Origin: Nigrospora sphaerica
Taxonomy: Eukaryota; Ascomycota; Sordariomycetes; Amphisphaeriales; Apiosporaceae
Assembly (NCBI GenBank): GCA_018287875.1
Contig: JAGVVL010000001.1
Span: 186,001-250,000 of the forward strand
Direction: 5' to 3'
DNA: 64,000 bases
The notes under the pieces: model-generated
The model's input: only the letters and a program-made list of their open reading frames with translations
Told to the model about the DNA's origin: nothing
Database searches by the model: none
Made by a program: the position numbers and the translations under genes
Shown here: positions 36,056 to 46,800 of the stretch, one piece after another
Position numbering within the stretch: the first letter of the stretch is position 1
Layout of the letters: every line of letters begins with the position of its first letter

Positions 36056-37069
36056 TCAACGGCGCGAAGCTGCGCCGCTCGTGGGGGCCTCGAGAAACTC
36101 AATTACGGCGTGGCGGGCACGACGGGCCTCGGGCACGACGGGGTCCCAGTTGAAGCCGTGCCACATGCCCTCGGACACGAGCAGCTCGACGGCGACGCCG
36201 GCGCCGCGCAGGGTCCAGTAGAGGCGCACGCCGCTGCTGAGGAGCAAGTCGCGCGTGCCGACGGTGATGACGGTGCGCGGGAAGGCGGCGTCGTAGCCGC
36301 CGTAGTAGAGGGGCGAGTAGCGCGGGTCCGTCGGGTCGACGCCGCCCGGGGGAGGGTAGTTGTGCGTCGCCATGGCCCAGAGGAAAGCGCCGGGCAGCAC
36401 GTCGCGGTCGCGCGCGTTGGCCACGAGCGAGTCGCCAGCACCGCTGAGGTCGGCCGCCGGCGTACACAGGTACATTCCCGCCGTCGGCAGCGGCGTGCCC
36501 TCCTCGTGCGCCACCACGAGCATCGAGAGCAGCACCTGGCCCCCCGACGAGCTGCCCATGGCGTATACGTCGCCCGGGTTCACGGCACCGCGTCCACCCG
36601 GCGGCCCCGCGCCGATGAGCGCCCGGTACACCGCCAGGCACTGCTCCCGCGCCACCGGGTACCGCGCCTCGGGCGCCCGCGTGTACTCGACAGAGTAGAC
36701 GCGCACCCCGAGCTCGGCCGCCATGGTCAGCGCCGCCCGGTCCCGCGCGCTGCCCAGCGTGAAGCCGCCGCCGAACACGTTGAATAGGATCTTCTTCTCC
36801 TTCTCGGGCCGGATCACGGGGGGCTCGATGATCACAACGGGCACGCCCGCAATTTCGACCCGTTGCACCCGTAGCCGGTGCTTCTCCATCAGCAGGGCCT
36901 CGCCCGCCGCTGTGTTCTCCTCCTGGGTTCGGCGAAGGCCGGCAATGCGGCTTGGCCCCGTCAGGAACACCGAAAGCATATCCGCGAAGGGAGGATGCCG
37001 AATGTTGGTTAGGAACTTGACGGCTTCGGGGCTAAGCGAAGCCTTCTGGCCCTCGGTAAGAGACACCAT
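36056..37069 (-). CDS. HSL-family alpha/beta hydrolase (esterase)
   Basis: A single GC-rich exon encodes 337 residues. The family's oxyanion motif HGGG is here FGGGF (in LFNVFGGGFTLGSA), so the first His is replaced. The nucleophile elbow is GSSSGGQ near 176, the acid Asp lies in VGTRDLLLSSG near 276, and the His in EGMWHGFNW near 308. VYSVEYTRAPEARYPVAREQ is the typical stretch after the oxyanion loop. The catalytic triad is complete, so it probably cleaves small carboxyl esters in the cytosol. The HGGG change may alter rather than abolish activity because the backbone glycines do the work. It sits between a regulator and an aldo/keto reductase, which might form a small catabolic group. Confidence 0.88.
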   Translation of the reverse strand: MVSLTEGQKASLSPEAVKFLTNIRHPPFADMLSVFLTGPSRIAGLRRTQEENTAAGEALLMEKHRLRVQRVEIAGVPVVIIEPPVIRPEKEKKILFNVFGGGFTLGSARDRAALTMAAELGVRVYSVEYTRAPEARYPVAREQCLAVYRALIGAGPPGGRGAVNPGDVYAMGSSSGGQVLLSMLVVAHEEGTPLPTAGMYLCTPAADLSGAGDSLVANARDRDVLPGAFLWAMATHNYPPPGGVDPTDPRYSPLYYGGYDAAFPRTVITVGTRDLLLSSGVRLYWTLRGAGVAVELLVSEGMWHGFNWDPVVPEARRARHAVIEFLEAPTSGAASRR

Positions 37070-37835
37070 TGCGACCTAGGTCAAGGAATGGGAATGGAGT
37101 TGGGAGAATGGGTACGCCAGAAACCTCGATATTGGGCTGTCTTACGAATTGCTGCTTCTGCCATCACCGCTTCACGCGGCTGAAGGCGCCTTTTATGTAA
37201 GGGCCTGGAAAGCCTACCGTCCCCAGCATTGCGCTTTGGTATCTGAGGCCCGCGGTTTGAGACTCACCCCATCCAATCGGAGCTTGGCCGTATTACTCAG
37301 GGAATACTGCGAGCTGGCTGATGCAGAGCTCGCGAGCTGTGCAGTGAGGCTTAGTTACAAGCCAAACGTCGTAGCTTGCAGCTCCATTTGGTTAAAGCAA
37401 TGGCTTCTTCTCGGGGCGCACGCTAAATCTCGTGGCTTACAGCCGAATCTGGTTAGTGTCGTGGCCCCAGCGCTAGAGTTCGGTGCTTATAGACAATTCG
37501 GGATGCGTCGTATCCAAATCCAGCGTTGTCGCAATTTTGGTATGGGTGACACGCCGGCTGGAGGGACACTTCGAACAATTTCGGATGACTTGCACATAAA
37601 ACTGGCTTTGCCAGTCTGCAGAGAACTAACAATAGTCTCTCCGGCGTCTCTTCAGTGATATATAAGCGTCAGGATTACCCTTGGGTCATCAGGTCAACTC
37701 GGAGCTTTGTTCACCCATCATCGGTTTATACACGCGCGCCTCTATAACTGAGAACCAGCTTGCACACATTCGACCGTATCGGTGGCGAAAACATCTTTAC
37801 ACTTTCTGCCTCCCCTCGTCCCGGCCTCTTCTACA
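37070..37835. other. Intergenic, divergent hydrolase / reductase promoters
   Basis: About 770 bp between the starts of two divergent genes. A plus-strand frame at 37,149-37,658 has no domain and poor coding character, and I do not call it. Confidence 0.45.
37659..37665 (+). promoter_or_regulatory. TATA-like element before aldo/keto reductase
   Basis: The sequence tatataa lies about 170 bp before the ATG at 37836, with a pyrimidine-rich stretch between. Support is position only. Confidence 0.35.
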
Positions 37836-39160
37836 ATGCCATCAACCCAGTCCAGCTATCTTCGTGGCCTGCTCACCGAAGCGCCACCGACGCGCGTCTC
37901 TTATAACCGGCTTGGTCGATCGGGCTTGAAGGTCTCCAAGGTCATTCTCGGTACCATGACCTTCGGCAGCAAAGAATGGCGGCCCTGGGTTCTCGAGGAA
38001 GCCGAGGCCTTGCCCTTGCTTGAACATGCTTACAAGGTCGGCATCAATACTTGGGACACGGTAAGCTACCCGCTCTTACGTCTCTATGCTTTCGGATTCT
38101 CAGTTTCATTTTCTCCGTTTTGATTCTGAACCGACTTCACTGTGTCTGACAGGCGGATCTCTACTCCAACGGCGTCTCCGAGGAAATCATTGCCAAGGCC
38201 CTCTCGACCTACAACATCCCCCGCGAGGCCGTCGTCTTGATGACCAAGTGCCGCTTCGCCACCAGTGCACCCGGAGAGCCTCAGCTGTCTTCCTTGGCGG
38301 CCACTAGTAACGACGGCCAGCTCGTGAATCGCGCTGGTCTGTCCCGTAAGCACATTTTTGACGCCGTCGAGGCCAGCGTGAAGCGCCTCGGCACCTACAT
38401 CGACGTACTCCAGATCCACCGAGGCGACCCGGATGTGCCGCGGGAAGAGATAATGAAAGCTCTCAACGACGTTGTGGAGAAGGGATGGGTGCGCTACATC
38501 GGAGCCAGCTCGGTAAGTCGAGTCATTTTCACAATCGCAATCCTCCGTCGACGAGGGTCCTAACTAGTGTGGCGTGACGCAGATGCCCGCATGGGAATTC
38601 CAAGCCCTTCAAAACGTGGCGAAGAGTCATGGCTGGCATCAGTTCATCTCGATGCAGAATTACTACAATCTGCTCTATCGAGAGGAAGAACGCGAGATGA
38701 TACCATATTGCCACGACGCCGGCGTTGGCTGTATTCCGGTAACTCTCTCCAACGCCCTCAAAGTCGCTTCTTCAGTCCAACAAGTGCCGTTTATCTGACC
38801 AAAGGCTCGCAGTGGTCACCGCTAGCACGAGGCGTCCTCACACGCCCCTGGAATCAGCTGCAAGACAATGCATCTGTAAGATCCCAAACCGATGTTGCGA
38901 TATCCCAACTCTACAACGGGGACAGCCAGTCTGAGAAGGCGGTGGTGGACATGGTTGAACAGATTGCCCTCACACGCCAGGTGCCAATGGCAGCGATTGC
39001 CACCGCGTGGTGTCTGAGCAAGGGTGTCAACCCAGTACTGGGCTTGAACAGCATGGAACGGATCGACGAGGCCGTACTCGCGGCGAATTTGACACTTACA
39101 GATGAGGAGATTGCGAATCTGGAGTCCGCCTATGGACCCAAGCCTGTGACTGGATATTGA
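37836..39160 (+). CDS. Aldo/keto reductase (versiconal-type)
   Basis: Exons 37836-38060, 38153-38512, 38583-38738 and 38813-39160 give 362 residues; all three introns are in phase 0. The family landmarks are LGRSGLKVSKVILGTMTFG, INTWDTADLYSNGVSE (catalytic Asp and Tyr; the first intron falls inside), VVLMTKCRF (catalytic Lys), QIHRGDP (catalytic His), QNYYNLLYREEEREMIPYC and WSPLARGVLTRP. A TIM-barrel NADPH-dependent reductase of aldehydes and ketones is expected in the cytosol. The YGSKEW-like start (FGSKEWRPWVLEEAEALPLL) is common to the versiconal hemiacetal acetate reductase group, but no aflatoxin-type genes are near, so that name is only a likeness. It is convergent with the regulator at 39,294-40,828. 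Confidence 0.9.
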
Positions 39161-39293
39161 GTGGACAGGCACTTCACAGAGTCCGGTGGCTGCATAACAG
39201 CGACTCATCCATTATGATTATCTCAAGCGCTTACTTTGACCCCTGATATCCTTTCAGATATTATCGTCGGCTGCACGAGACTTCCAACTGACT

Positions 39294-40828
39294 CTACCCG
39301 AAAGCATGCCTTCCACCACTTGCCGTCCAACGATCAAACAACTGATGATATACGCTGGGTAGTTCTGGTCGAGCAATTGGTAACACCATCCTCAAGGTTG
39401 TTACCCCACAGTGACCGGCTCTTGAACAATACCAGATAGACATCAATATCTGCTGGGCATATTCAGAACTCTCGTCGCTGTATCTCTTTTTCCCGCTTGG
39501 ATCCAGATAGCCCAATCGATTGCTAAGAAGAATGAGATAGGCGTAGTATGTCGTGATCATGGTTGCTGAAGCCGTGTCTCTATAGACGTATACAGTGTCG
39601 ATGTGCTTGCTGGCAAATTCCGCAGGTGCTTCCATCAGAATAGGGCACATCGCTTTGTTGTCGTGTGATGTGAATCGGCGGTACCATTCCTCAAACTTCA
39701 GCAGTAGTGTAGCGGTCTCGAAGAGGGCAGACAGAAGCCCATCTGCCGTCGAGACAGCCGTTTTCAACACGCCAGGGAGGGCCGCAGCTAGCGCAAAGAA
39801 AGTGTTGTTCAGCTCGTGGTGTTTCGGCATGAGCGGAAACTCGATGACGCCTTCGGGTATCGCCCGCCACTGAGGAGCATCAAGGAAACATGCTGTTCCA
39901 GACAGTAGTGCTTCGGAGACCTGAGAAACGAGAGGCAGTCAGTAATGCAGCATAGACGCCGAGATGTCGCCGGCAGGAAACTCACAATACTTCCCCGGCA
40001 CGCGAGGAACATGGAGTATTCAAACGCCGACTCATAACACCGACGAGCGCCGCGCATTTGCAGCAAGCGCGCCGCTCCGCCGGCGTGGCTAACCCAAGCG
40101 TAGCTAACGTTGGCAAACGCCTAGACGCGGGTGCGTTAGTAATGTGTGGCTTGAACTGTGTCGTAGCATTCGTGGGATTCGGAGCGAACCTCGTATTGGC
40201 CCAAAAGCATCGTTGCGCTAAGTACTTCTGAATCTTGCGATAGCTTGGGGTCCGCCAGAGCAACACAGAGAGACTTGATAGCAGTGCCGTACGCCAGCTG
40301 AGCCGAGGGGAGAAGCGAAGAGTCCCGCATGGCGTAGTATCTGAAGGCCAGAGCCAAAGAGGCATAGTCCATGGCTGGACTTCGACCAAGTCGGGGTGGT
40401 ATGTGCCAAAGCCAGCTGCCCAGGTAAGAGCTTTGCGCCGAAGCAGCCCCCAGAGGGAACATGGCAGCGATGAAGGTGGCCAGCATTTGGGTTTGCTCCA
40501 TTTTCGATGTTGCAGGCTGGCGCACCGACGCTACCGCAAGTTTCTGGGCTGGTTTTCGCCTGGTAGCAGTTGACTTGCGCCGTCGTAGTTTCGGCCCTTC
40601 GTCGACGAACTTCATGCTGCGTACATACCCTGGACATGCTCGCCCGCCTTTGCGGCACTGTCCACAGGTGGGCTGGGCCTCGTCACACTGCATCAGGGTT
40701 TATCAGCATCGAGATGCAGTCGTGGCAATGAGCACGAGACGACCCATGAGCACAGTTTGGCAGATGCTCACCTTGACAGCCCGCTTCAAGCACGATTTGC
40801 AGCCTTTACTACTCGGCACCCCGACCAT
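39294..40828 (-). CDS. Zn2Cys6 transcription factor
   Basis: Exons 40772-40828, 40190-40687, 39986-40120 and 39294-39920 give 438 residues. The first exon encodes MVGVPSSKGCKSCLKRAVK and the intron falls right before the third zinc cysteine; the rest of the cluster reads CDEAQPTCGQC then RKGGRAC, spacing 2-6-6-2-6. Intron 2 has a poor donor (gttcgc) but a clear actaac branch, and joins LLGQYE to AFANVSYAWVSHAGGAARLL, the usual order in this family. Intron 3 is regular. The short overall length is normal for fungal regulators of this kind. It ends 133 bp from the stop of the convergent aldo/keto reductase and may control that gene or the hydrolase beyond it; inference only. Confidence 0.86.
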
Positions 40829-42469
40829 GATCACGCCGGAAACCTGGACGCCGGCGAGGATGTCGCTCTTGTATGGTGTCAATGAGGTGAAGCCTGATGA
40901 TGCGTCAAAGAAGAGTGTCAGCGCCCAACTTTTGAGCATGTCGATCGGGTCTGACTCAGCGCCGGAGTTAAGAATTAGCGCCGAGGCGCCGCACTCAGCC
41001 TCACGCGTTGTAACGCCACAGAGTTGCCGACAAGGGAGCAGCTGGACCTGAAAATTCAACATTATGAAGAGTAAGCACTCAAAGCATCATGAAGAGTAGG
41101 CACTCTTAGTAACTTGACCTGTAACCATTCCGACCGTGCAACCGAGACAAGTCTTCCGTAGCCAATGATAGAAAGTAGTGTTTCACACCAGGCGAGCGCT
41201 GAGACTTCTCAGACCTCAGCTGAGAAACTGGAATCGTTCCTTGTCATAACATAGCCCATGAGCTTCTTCAACTCTTGCCATAGACTCGAAGAAGGTTCTG
41301 GGGCACGATGCATCGAAATAGAGCTCTCGAAATTGTCACCCAACACACAAAAAACATCAACAGTCTGATGCCTTGGAAAAGCAGTCCTCGTAGGGCTCTA
41401 CCGGACTGGATAGGTAAAAAAAATGCTAAAGTGTACCCGTATGTCGGAAAACGTTGGGATGGAATGTCGCATTTCAGGATAGAGTGTTCCGGAAACTTGT
41501 TGCCGACAACCATCAAAGCGCTCTGCCGGAAGATGTGCCCTGGCGGCACAGCTCGACGAGAAGCCTGCGGAAGAAAAGGCCCGACGCACCGGGGCACAGT
41601 TTCTCGTGATATGGAAATGCCCTTAGCGACAGCAAGGACGCGGAGGCCAAGCTGATTTCAGCTGTTTGACAAGCATACCAAGGCGGTGGAATGGCAAGAC
41701 CAGGGCCGGGCCTGGCGGTTTCTGACGATGCGCAGAACCAAAGAGGAAAACGTGAATTGCCCAGCTTCTCGGCGTCAAAGATGATAATGGGATGAGGCTC
41801 CGAGACGGGATGGCGTGACAGAGGATAAGGCCGAGTGGAAGCCGAGAGGCGGTTCCCGCTAATAATATCGTGATTCGAGGGTCTTGGCGCAGCGTTGCCA
41901 AGGCGTCGCCGCACGATGTGGTAGCGATGTCTAGCGACCCAAGGCGGCGGCACGCACGCCAACATGTGCCCAGAATGCCGAAAAGAGCGCCTGCGGGCGA
42001 CGTGCCCCCGTGCCCTTGCCTGACGCGGCCAAAAACCCACGCGCGCGTACCCGCCGAGACCAGGGCTGGGCCCACCCGGATTAGGCAAGTCGGAGGCTCA
42101 TGGCTCCGGATGCCGGGCTAGAGAGACGGCCTTGCTGGTTCCCGTCAATGAGGCGACGACAAAAAATGTCAGCCAGGCACTGCACGTGCGCCCAAACGGC
42201 AGTGATCGACGTCATGGCGAGTTGGCTGCAGGCCGGGAGTCGGCATGCAATACGACATGGCGAATGCCGAAGAGGCGTCCTCGCGTCGACACGACGGCCG
42301 GGCGGGGCGGACCTTGGCGATGGCTATATAAACGGGAGGCCTTGAAGGGGCAGTGATCATCTCGGCTTTCTTCGTCCCGTGTCCTTGCCTCTCCTCCCCA
42401 TAAAGCACCCCCGTTCGCCCTGTTGGAGCCCTCGACTGTGTCTGCGCCCCTCCCCCCTTGTCTGCCGCC
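40829..42469. other. Intergenic, regulator / LPMO promoter
   Basis: About 1.6 kb. The right half is the promoter of the LPMO and holds a TATA element (listed separately) and several G-rich words such as gcgggg near 42,302 that fit the carbon-catabolite repressor consensus SYGGRG. No gene was supported. Confidence 0.45.
42325..42332 (+). promoter_or_regulatory. TATA box of the AA9 LPMO gene
   Basis: The sequence tatataaa lies about 140 bp before the ATG at 42470 and just downstream of a GC-rich upstream region. Distance and exact match to a strong TATA make it a good core-promoter candidate. Confidence 0.5.
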
Positions 42470-43642
42470 ATGTACTCCTCCCTGACCATCGCGGCCGTTG
42501 CGGCGCCGCTGCTCCGCCTCGCCGCGGCCCACGGCCACGTGTCGGGCGTCTCGGTCAACGGCGGCAGCGTGATCGCCGGTGCCAACCCCAACTGGTACTA
42601 CCTGCCGGCCGACCAGAGGGCCAACACGCCCGGCTGGAGGGCCCTGAACCAGGACAACGGCTTCGTCGAGCCCAACAACTTCGGCACCTCGGACGTGGCC
42701 TGCCACAAGAGCGCCACGCCCGGCCAGACCTACATCGAGGCCAAGGCCGGCGACACGCTGAAGATCTTCTGGGACACCTGGCCCGACACCCACAAGGGCC
42801 CCGTCCTCAACTACATGGCGCCCTGCAATGGTACGTACGCTCTGCAAGCCGCCATGTTACCTCCTTTACCGCCTCATCTTGCTAATAGAATTCTTCCCCA
42901 GGCGACTGCACATCGGCCTCGGCCGGCAGCCTCGCCTTTGTCAAGCTGTCGCAGGGAGCGCTGATCTCGGGCAACAACCCGGGCAACTGGGTCACCGACA
43001 CGCTGATCCGCGACAACTTCTCGTCCGATTTCAAGATCCCGACTACCCTTGCGGCTGGCAACTACGTGCTGCGCCACGAGATCATCGCGCTGCACGCCGC
43101 TAGCAGCCCCAACGGCGCCCAGTAAGCCCCCCTCTCGATTTACTCCCGGACCCCCCCCCCCCTTCCTTTCGCTACACATGGTCTCGCTTTCTCTCTCTAT
43201 CATTTGTAACAACCCCCAACTGACATGGAAAAGGGCATATCCGCAATGCTTGAACGTGAAGATCACGAGCGGCGGCTCCAATACGCTCTCGGGCGGCACG
43301 CGCGGCTCAGCGCTGTACAAGGCGACGGACCCGGGCATCGTCTTCAGCCTGTACGACTCGTTCAGCAGCTACCCGATCCCCGGCCCGCCGCTCAACGCTG
43401 CCGGCGGCAGCGACGGCGGCAGCGGCGGCCAGCAGCCGCCGGCGCCGACGACAACGCTGCGCACGTCGACCACCACAGCGGCCCAGCCCGGCCCGACCAC
43501 GACCCCCGGAAACGGCAACGGCGGCGGCTGCACCGTCCCCAAGTGGCAGCAGTGCGGCGGCCAGTCCTACTCGGGCTGCACCACGTGCGTCTCCGGCTCC
43601 ACCTGCCAGCGCCAGAACGATTTCTACTCGCAATGCACCTAG
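42470..43642 (+). CDS. AA9 lytic polysaccharide monooxygenase with CBM1
   Basis: Exons 42470-42830, 42902-43121 and 43234-43642 give 329 residues. A signal peptide (about 20 residues, ending LRLAAA) leaves the mature N-terminal His of HGHVSG, the first copper ligand. The second His is in WPDTHKGPVLNYMAPC, and the axial Tyr in GIVFSLYDSF; VLRHEIIALH holds the second-shell His. After a Gly/Pro/Thr-rich linker (about 255-290) comes a CBM1 cellulose-binding module (CTVPKWQQCGGQSYSGCTTC, then CQRQNDFYSQC). The enzyme oxidatively cuts cellulose outside the cell. All ligands are intact. Intron 2 contains a 12-C run. The start at 42470 (gccATGt) is the first ATG giving the signal peptide. Confidence 0.95.
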
Positions 43643-44279
43643 GGCTTCCCTCCCCGCGTCGTTGGGGGCGGGCGGTTGGGTATGTTTGCGGATGGTTCAT
43701 TACACAGGTCCCCATGTTGGTAAATGACTTGCTGGCTAGTGAAATAATACACCCATGATGATCTACTCTGTTGTTTCCCCCACTGAATGCTTTGCGATGT
43801 TTTCATTTAAATCACCTTGTTTGATTTGTGGACAATTACCGCTGGGTATCTCGGTCTTCCTAGGGGTTATGGCTTCAAAGCAGTTTGTAATAAGCGTGGG
43901 CATATTTCAAGGCAGGAACACTCTCCCCGTAAGGCGAAGATGTGTTCTTTTGGTTATTGGGTTGAATGAAGAGCTGGGAGTCAAAAAGAGGAGATTGTTT
44001 GAACAGACTTGGCGCAAAATGTTCGTCATCACTGTCAGAATACCTGTGTCACGAGTCACAGGGCCAACGTGACTGGGAGCATCCACTAGGCAGATGCAGA
44101 CGCGGCTTCATCAAGCCGAAGCTGTTTCTATTCCAACGCTGTATTCAGCTGCTATTAATTGTTTCCATGTTACGACAGCTATCATTCGATGGGCAGTAGT
44201 TACGTCTCGAGTGTTTATTCCATTCTCCTTCCCATCAAATGACTTGGTCATATTCCGCCATCATCTTCTGGATGCCTAG
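43643..44279. other. Intergenic 3' of the LPMO
   Basis: AT-rich 3' flank of the LPMO. No supported feature. Confidence 0.4.
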
Positions 44280-44640
44280 AGCCGAAATCTGGTGGATTAG
44301 TTCCGCAAGGCCGCTGAACAGCAAGTCCATGGTGTCTGATACTCTTGGATCCTGCGGCCGATCGGCCTGGCGCAACCAAATCATGTCTTCGGTGCTCTTT
44401 TTCTCGAAGATGGCATCATCTGTTCCCGCCGCCCCTCCCGCATCTTCACATCCGTGAATTCTTCGAATGGGTCGACGGCCGCCATGAGCATGATGCGACC
44501 TATTTGAGGCGCAGCATCGTCGTCGTTGGCTGCCTGGACTCTACACCCCGTTCATGCTGCGCCAAGGTTGACTGCCCCAGCTGACACCCACAAAGCCGAT
44601 GCCTTGCCGCTGCCTAGTGCTGACTAACACCAGCTTAGGC
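44272..44640 (-). pseudogene. Fragment of an unknown protein gene
   Basis: On the minus strand two frames look protein-like and join. VQAANDDDAAPQIGRIMLMA continues with AVDPFEEFTD in one frame. After a one-base shift near 44,430, TDDAIFEKKSTEDMIWLRQA, then RVSDTMDLLFSGLAELIHQI, runs to a stop at about 44,252. A TGA interrupts the first frame at its start, and no ATG or longer exon is visible upstream. Composition is unlike random sequence, but I recognise no family; it looks like the C-terminal end of a helical, possibly regulatory, protein. It may also be the last exon of a gene with unseen introns. Confidence 0.4.
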
Positions 44641-45606
44641 CGTGTTCGCTGCAGCGTTTTGGCGTCAATCGATATGCAACGTGGAATTGGGTGCCTGTTT
44701 AGTGCATCGGATCACCAGATGACTCTGCTTGAGGTGGTGATGTGAATTTATTTTAAGAATGCTCCATGCTTTTATTACCCCAACAAGCCCAGAAAATGCG
44801 CATTTTGGCGTAAAGTTAAAACTGACCAACTAACTTTCAGGGGTTTAAGTTCAGAGGCTCAAGAGTATTTACCCTATACTGAACATCCTTCTATGCTGCG
44901 GGCAACGATACCCCTTTCAGAATCTTGATATCTATGCTTCACAGCGAATCGCAGTATGGTTGATTGGACCCGGATTTCGCTCGGTCTTGCTCTAATGGCA
45001 GCAGAGCTGCCTTGCCGCACCCCCGTCTTCTTAATGCGAAAACTGCCATATATCTTCCTTCATGCCTTTCACAATAGGCCCATGGTGTCTCGGTGGTTTC
45101 CCAGTGCCATCACACTCGCATTTACCCATCAGCCCCACGTATTTGGCCTGGCTCCTGCCGGCCCAGTAGAACCCGAAAGTAGTCTGCGCGACGTTGAACG
45201 ACTTGAGTTCTGGTAGAAGCGCCAAGAGTGCCGGTAGGGCGTCAACAGCGCAGACGGCACATGTCGGCTGGCCACAACGACACTGCCGCCAGCTTGTCTG
45301 AAAAAATCTGGTCTCCAAGTTTCCCGTGTCAACCGGAAAGTTTTGTATGGTCTGCAAAGGCTGGAGAACGCCCCTGCGGAGATCCGACTCAGAACAGCTC
45401 TCTGCTTCCGACGCCGGAAAGAGTGCAGAATAATGATCTCTCATTGGGCTTGATACTTGAATAATCACTGAGGTGACTAATGGCTATATATGAGATCCTC
45501 TCAACTGATGTTTCCTTCTTGCGCTTCTCCCACAGCGGTGCGTCGGCTTCTAATAGTTGACCCGCGCTGAGCTGCAAAACGCTTGCCTCCATGAATATTA
45601 TTGAGC
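44641..45606. other. Intergenic with one unsupported minus-strand frame
   Basis: A 145-residue minus-strand frame at 45,031-45,468 contains a Cys-rich stretch (CRCGQPTCAVC and GKCECDG) but no recognised domain, ATG context or introns. It is kept only as a possible small gene. The rest is AT-rich. Confidence 0.3.
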
Positions 45607-46209
45607 CTATTGGCACCCAGTGACGAAGTTGAGTGTGATCAAGCAGCCGCCATCATCTGTTCATGTGTTAGTATCCTGACGTGTGGGCATTGTTTCAGAT
45701 TCTCTTTCTTGACTTGCCATGGAAAGATCCACACCCTTGGCAACCACCACTCCGAATCGCATTATAGCCGTTACGAAGATCATTTCCAGATCTAGAGCAA
45801 CCCCCTCCCTGGACGAAGAGCCCGCAGTTGCCATAGCATACACCGCTCTTCCTATATTGAATAGATGGTCAACCAAATGAACTCTTTAGTGTAACGATCA
45901 AGAAAGTAAGTAATGTTCAGCTTACGCGCCGCCAGTCGTGTAGGTAGTGTCCTCAACTCTGCCCAACGCATTTCTGCATGCGTCTTTGAACGACTGTCGG
46001 TTACTGCAGAGGGAACTGCCCTTGCAGTCAACTGAAGAGCGCTTGAATAGGGCACGCTCATCGAGAGCCCCAATGGATTCGACTTCGACAGCCACCGTGG
46101 CGGTGCCATTAGAGAGCATAATGGTGTTGGTAAGGGGAGAAGGGCTGGGAATGGCAGAAACAAGCCCCGAAAGCACGGCGGCCGTCTGAATAGACAGGGA
46201 AATTCTCAT
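45607..46209 (-). CDS. Small secreted ten-cysteine protein, KP4/SMK killer-toxin-like fold
   Basis: Exons 45926-46209, 45718-45851 and 45607-45656 total 468 nt, 155 residues. Exon 1 encodes a signal peptide (about 20 residues) and a short propeptide-like region ending in an acidic/KR stretch near residue 56, a possible Kex2 site. Exons 1, 2 and 3 carry 3, 5 and 2 cysteines, all after residue 55. The spacing begins with C-K-G-S-S-L-C, as in fungal proteins of the KP4-like killer-toxin core domain, a five-disulfide fold. Intron 2 (45657-45717) starts GC, has a tactaac branch and restores the frame into the last two cysteines. Many fungi carry such proteins as secreted antagonists or effectors; function here is unknown. 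It looks intact. Confidence 0.75.
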
Positions 46210-46302
46210 GATGGCGGTTCTGTGTAGGGTTCCAAGCGATGTGAAGGATTTGTCGGTTGGGTGATTCTAAGGAATAGGTCTCTAAGAAGAGGAAAAGGTG
46301 AC

Positions 46303-46309
46303 TTTTATA
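46303..46309 (-). promoter_or_regulatory. TATA-like element of the KP4-like gene
   Basis: Minus-strand tataaaa lies about 95 bp before the ATG at 46209. Its position fits a core promoter. Confidence 0.45.
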
Positions 46310-46467
46310 ATAGACCTGAAGCATCTAGGTTTGTATGCCGGATACTAAAGCTGCTACACCGCGTTGTATCGATTGGGATAAGGGGCGCCAGACTGCTGTG
46401 CCTTTTGGCAAGCATATGCTAATGGTATTGCCCGAAGGATTACTATTCCTGACGCTCATGTATCTCG

Positions 46468-46535
46468 GCTAAAAGGCTTACGATAGGTGCATCAACGCCA
46501 GGCCCAATTAGGGCAATCAGTGGATTCTAGTGCTG
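46468..46535 (+). repeat. Diverged direct repeat, copy 1
   Basis: It shares aaaggcttacga, a following tgcat, ggcccaat and gcaatca with the copy at 46,730-46,800 in the same order and spacing. The match is roughly 65-70% by eye. Confidence 0.4.
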
Positions 46536-46729
46536 AAGCTTATTTACCTCGTGATGGGTCATAGCGGCAAATAGCCCGTGCGCAACACCAATTCCCATAT
46601 CCTACCTGACTGGGGCGGGACCCCTGGGCCCTCTTCCTATCCAATTCCTAAATTCTAGATCACTTCAGTTGACCGAGTGGATGTTAATAGCCCTATCTCT
46701 TCACCGCAACTGCTTCTCGTGGCACCTCG

Positions 46730-46800
46730 GTTCAAAGGCTTACGAAAGCTGCATTAAAGTGGGGCCCAATCAGTGCAATCATTGGTCGCGGTGTTAGTGC
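46730..46800 (+). repeat. Diverged direct repeat, copy 2
   Basis: Partner of 46,468-46,535. No terminal inverted repeats or target duplications were recognised. Confidence 0.4.

Noticed and set aside
36099..36641. Arg/Gly-rich minus-strand frames inside the hydrolase
   Set aside because: Out-of-frame translations of GC-rich coding DNA.
37149..37658. 169-residue plus-strand frame in the hydrolase/reductase promoter
   Set aside because: No domain and AT/GC pattern of intergenic DNA.
45031..45468. 145-residue Cys-containing minus-strand frame
   Set aside because: Suggestive cysteines but no family, no splice partners and poor codon character; noted only under the intergenic entry.
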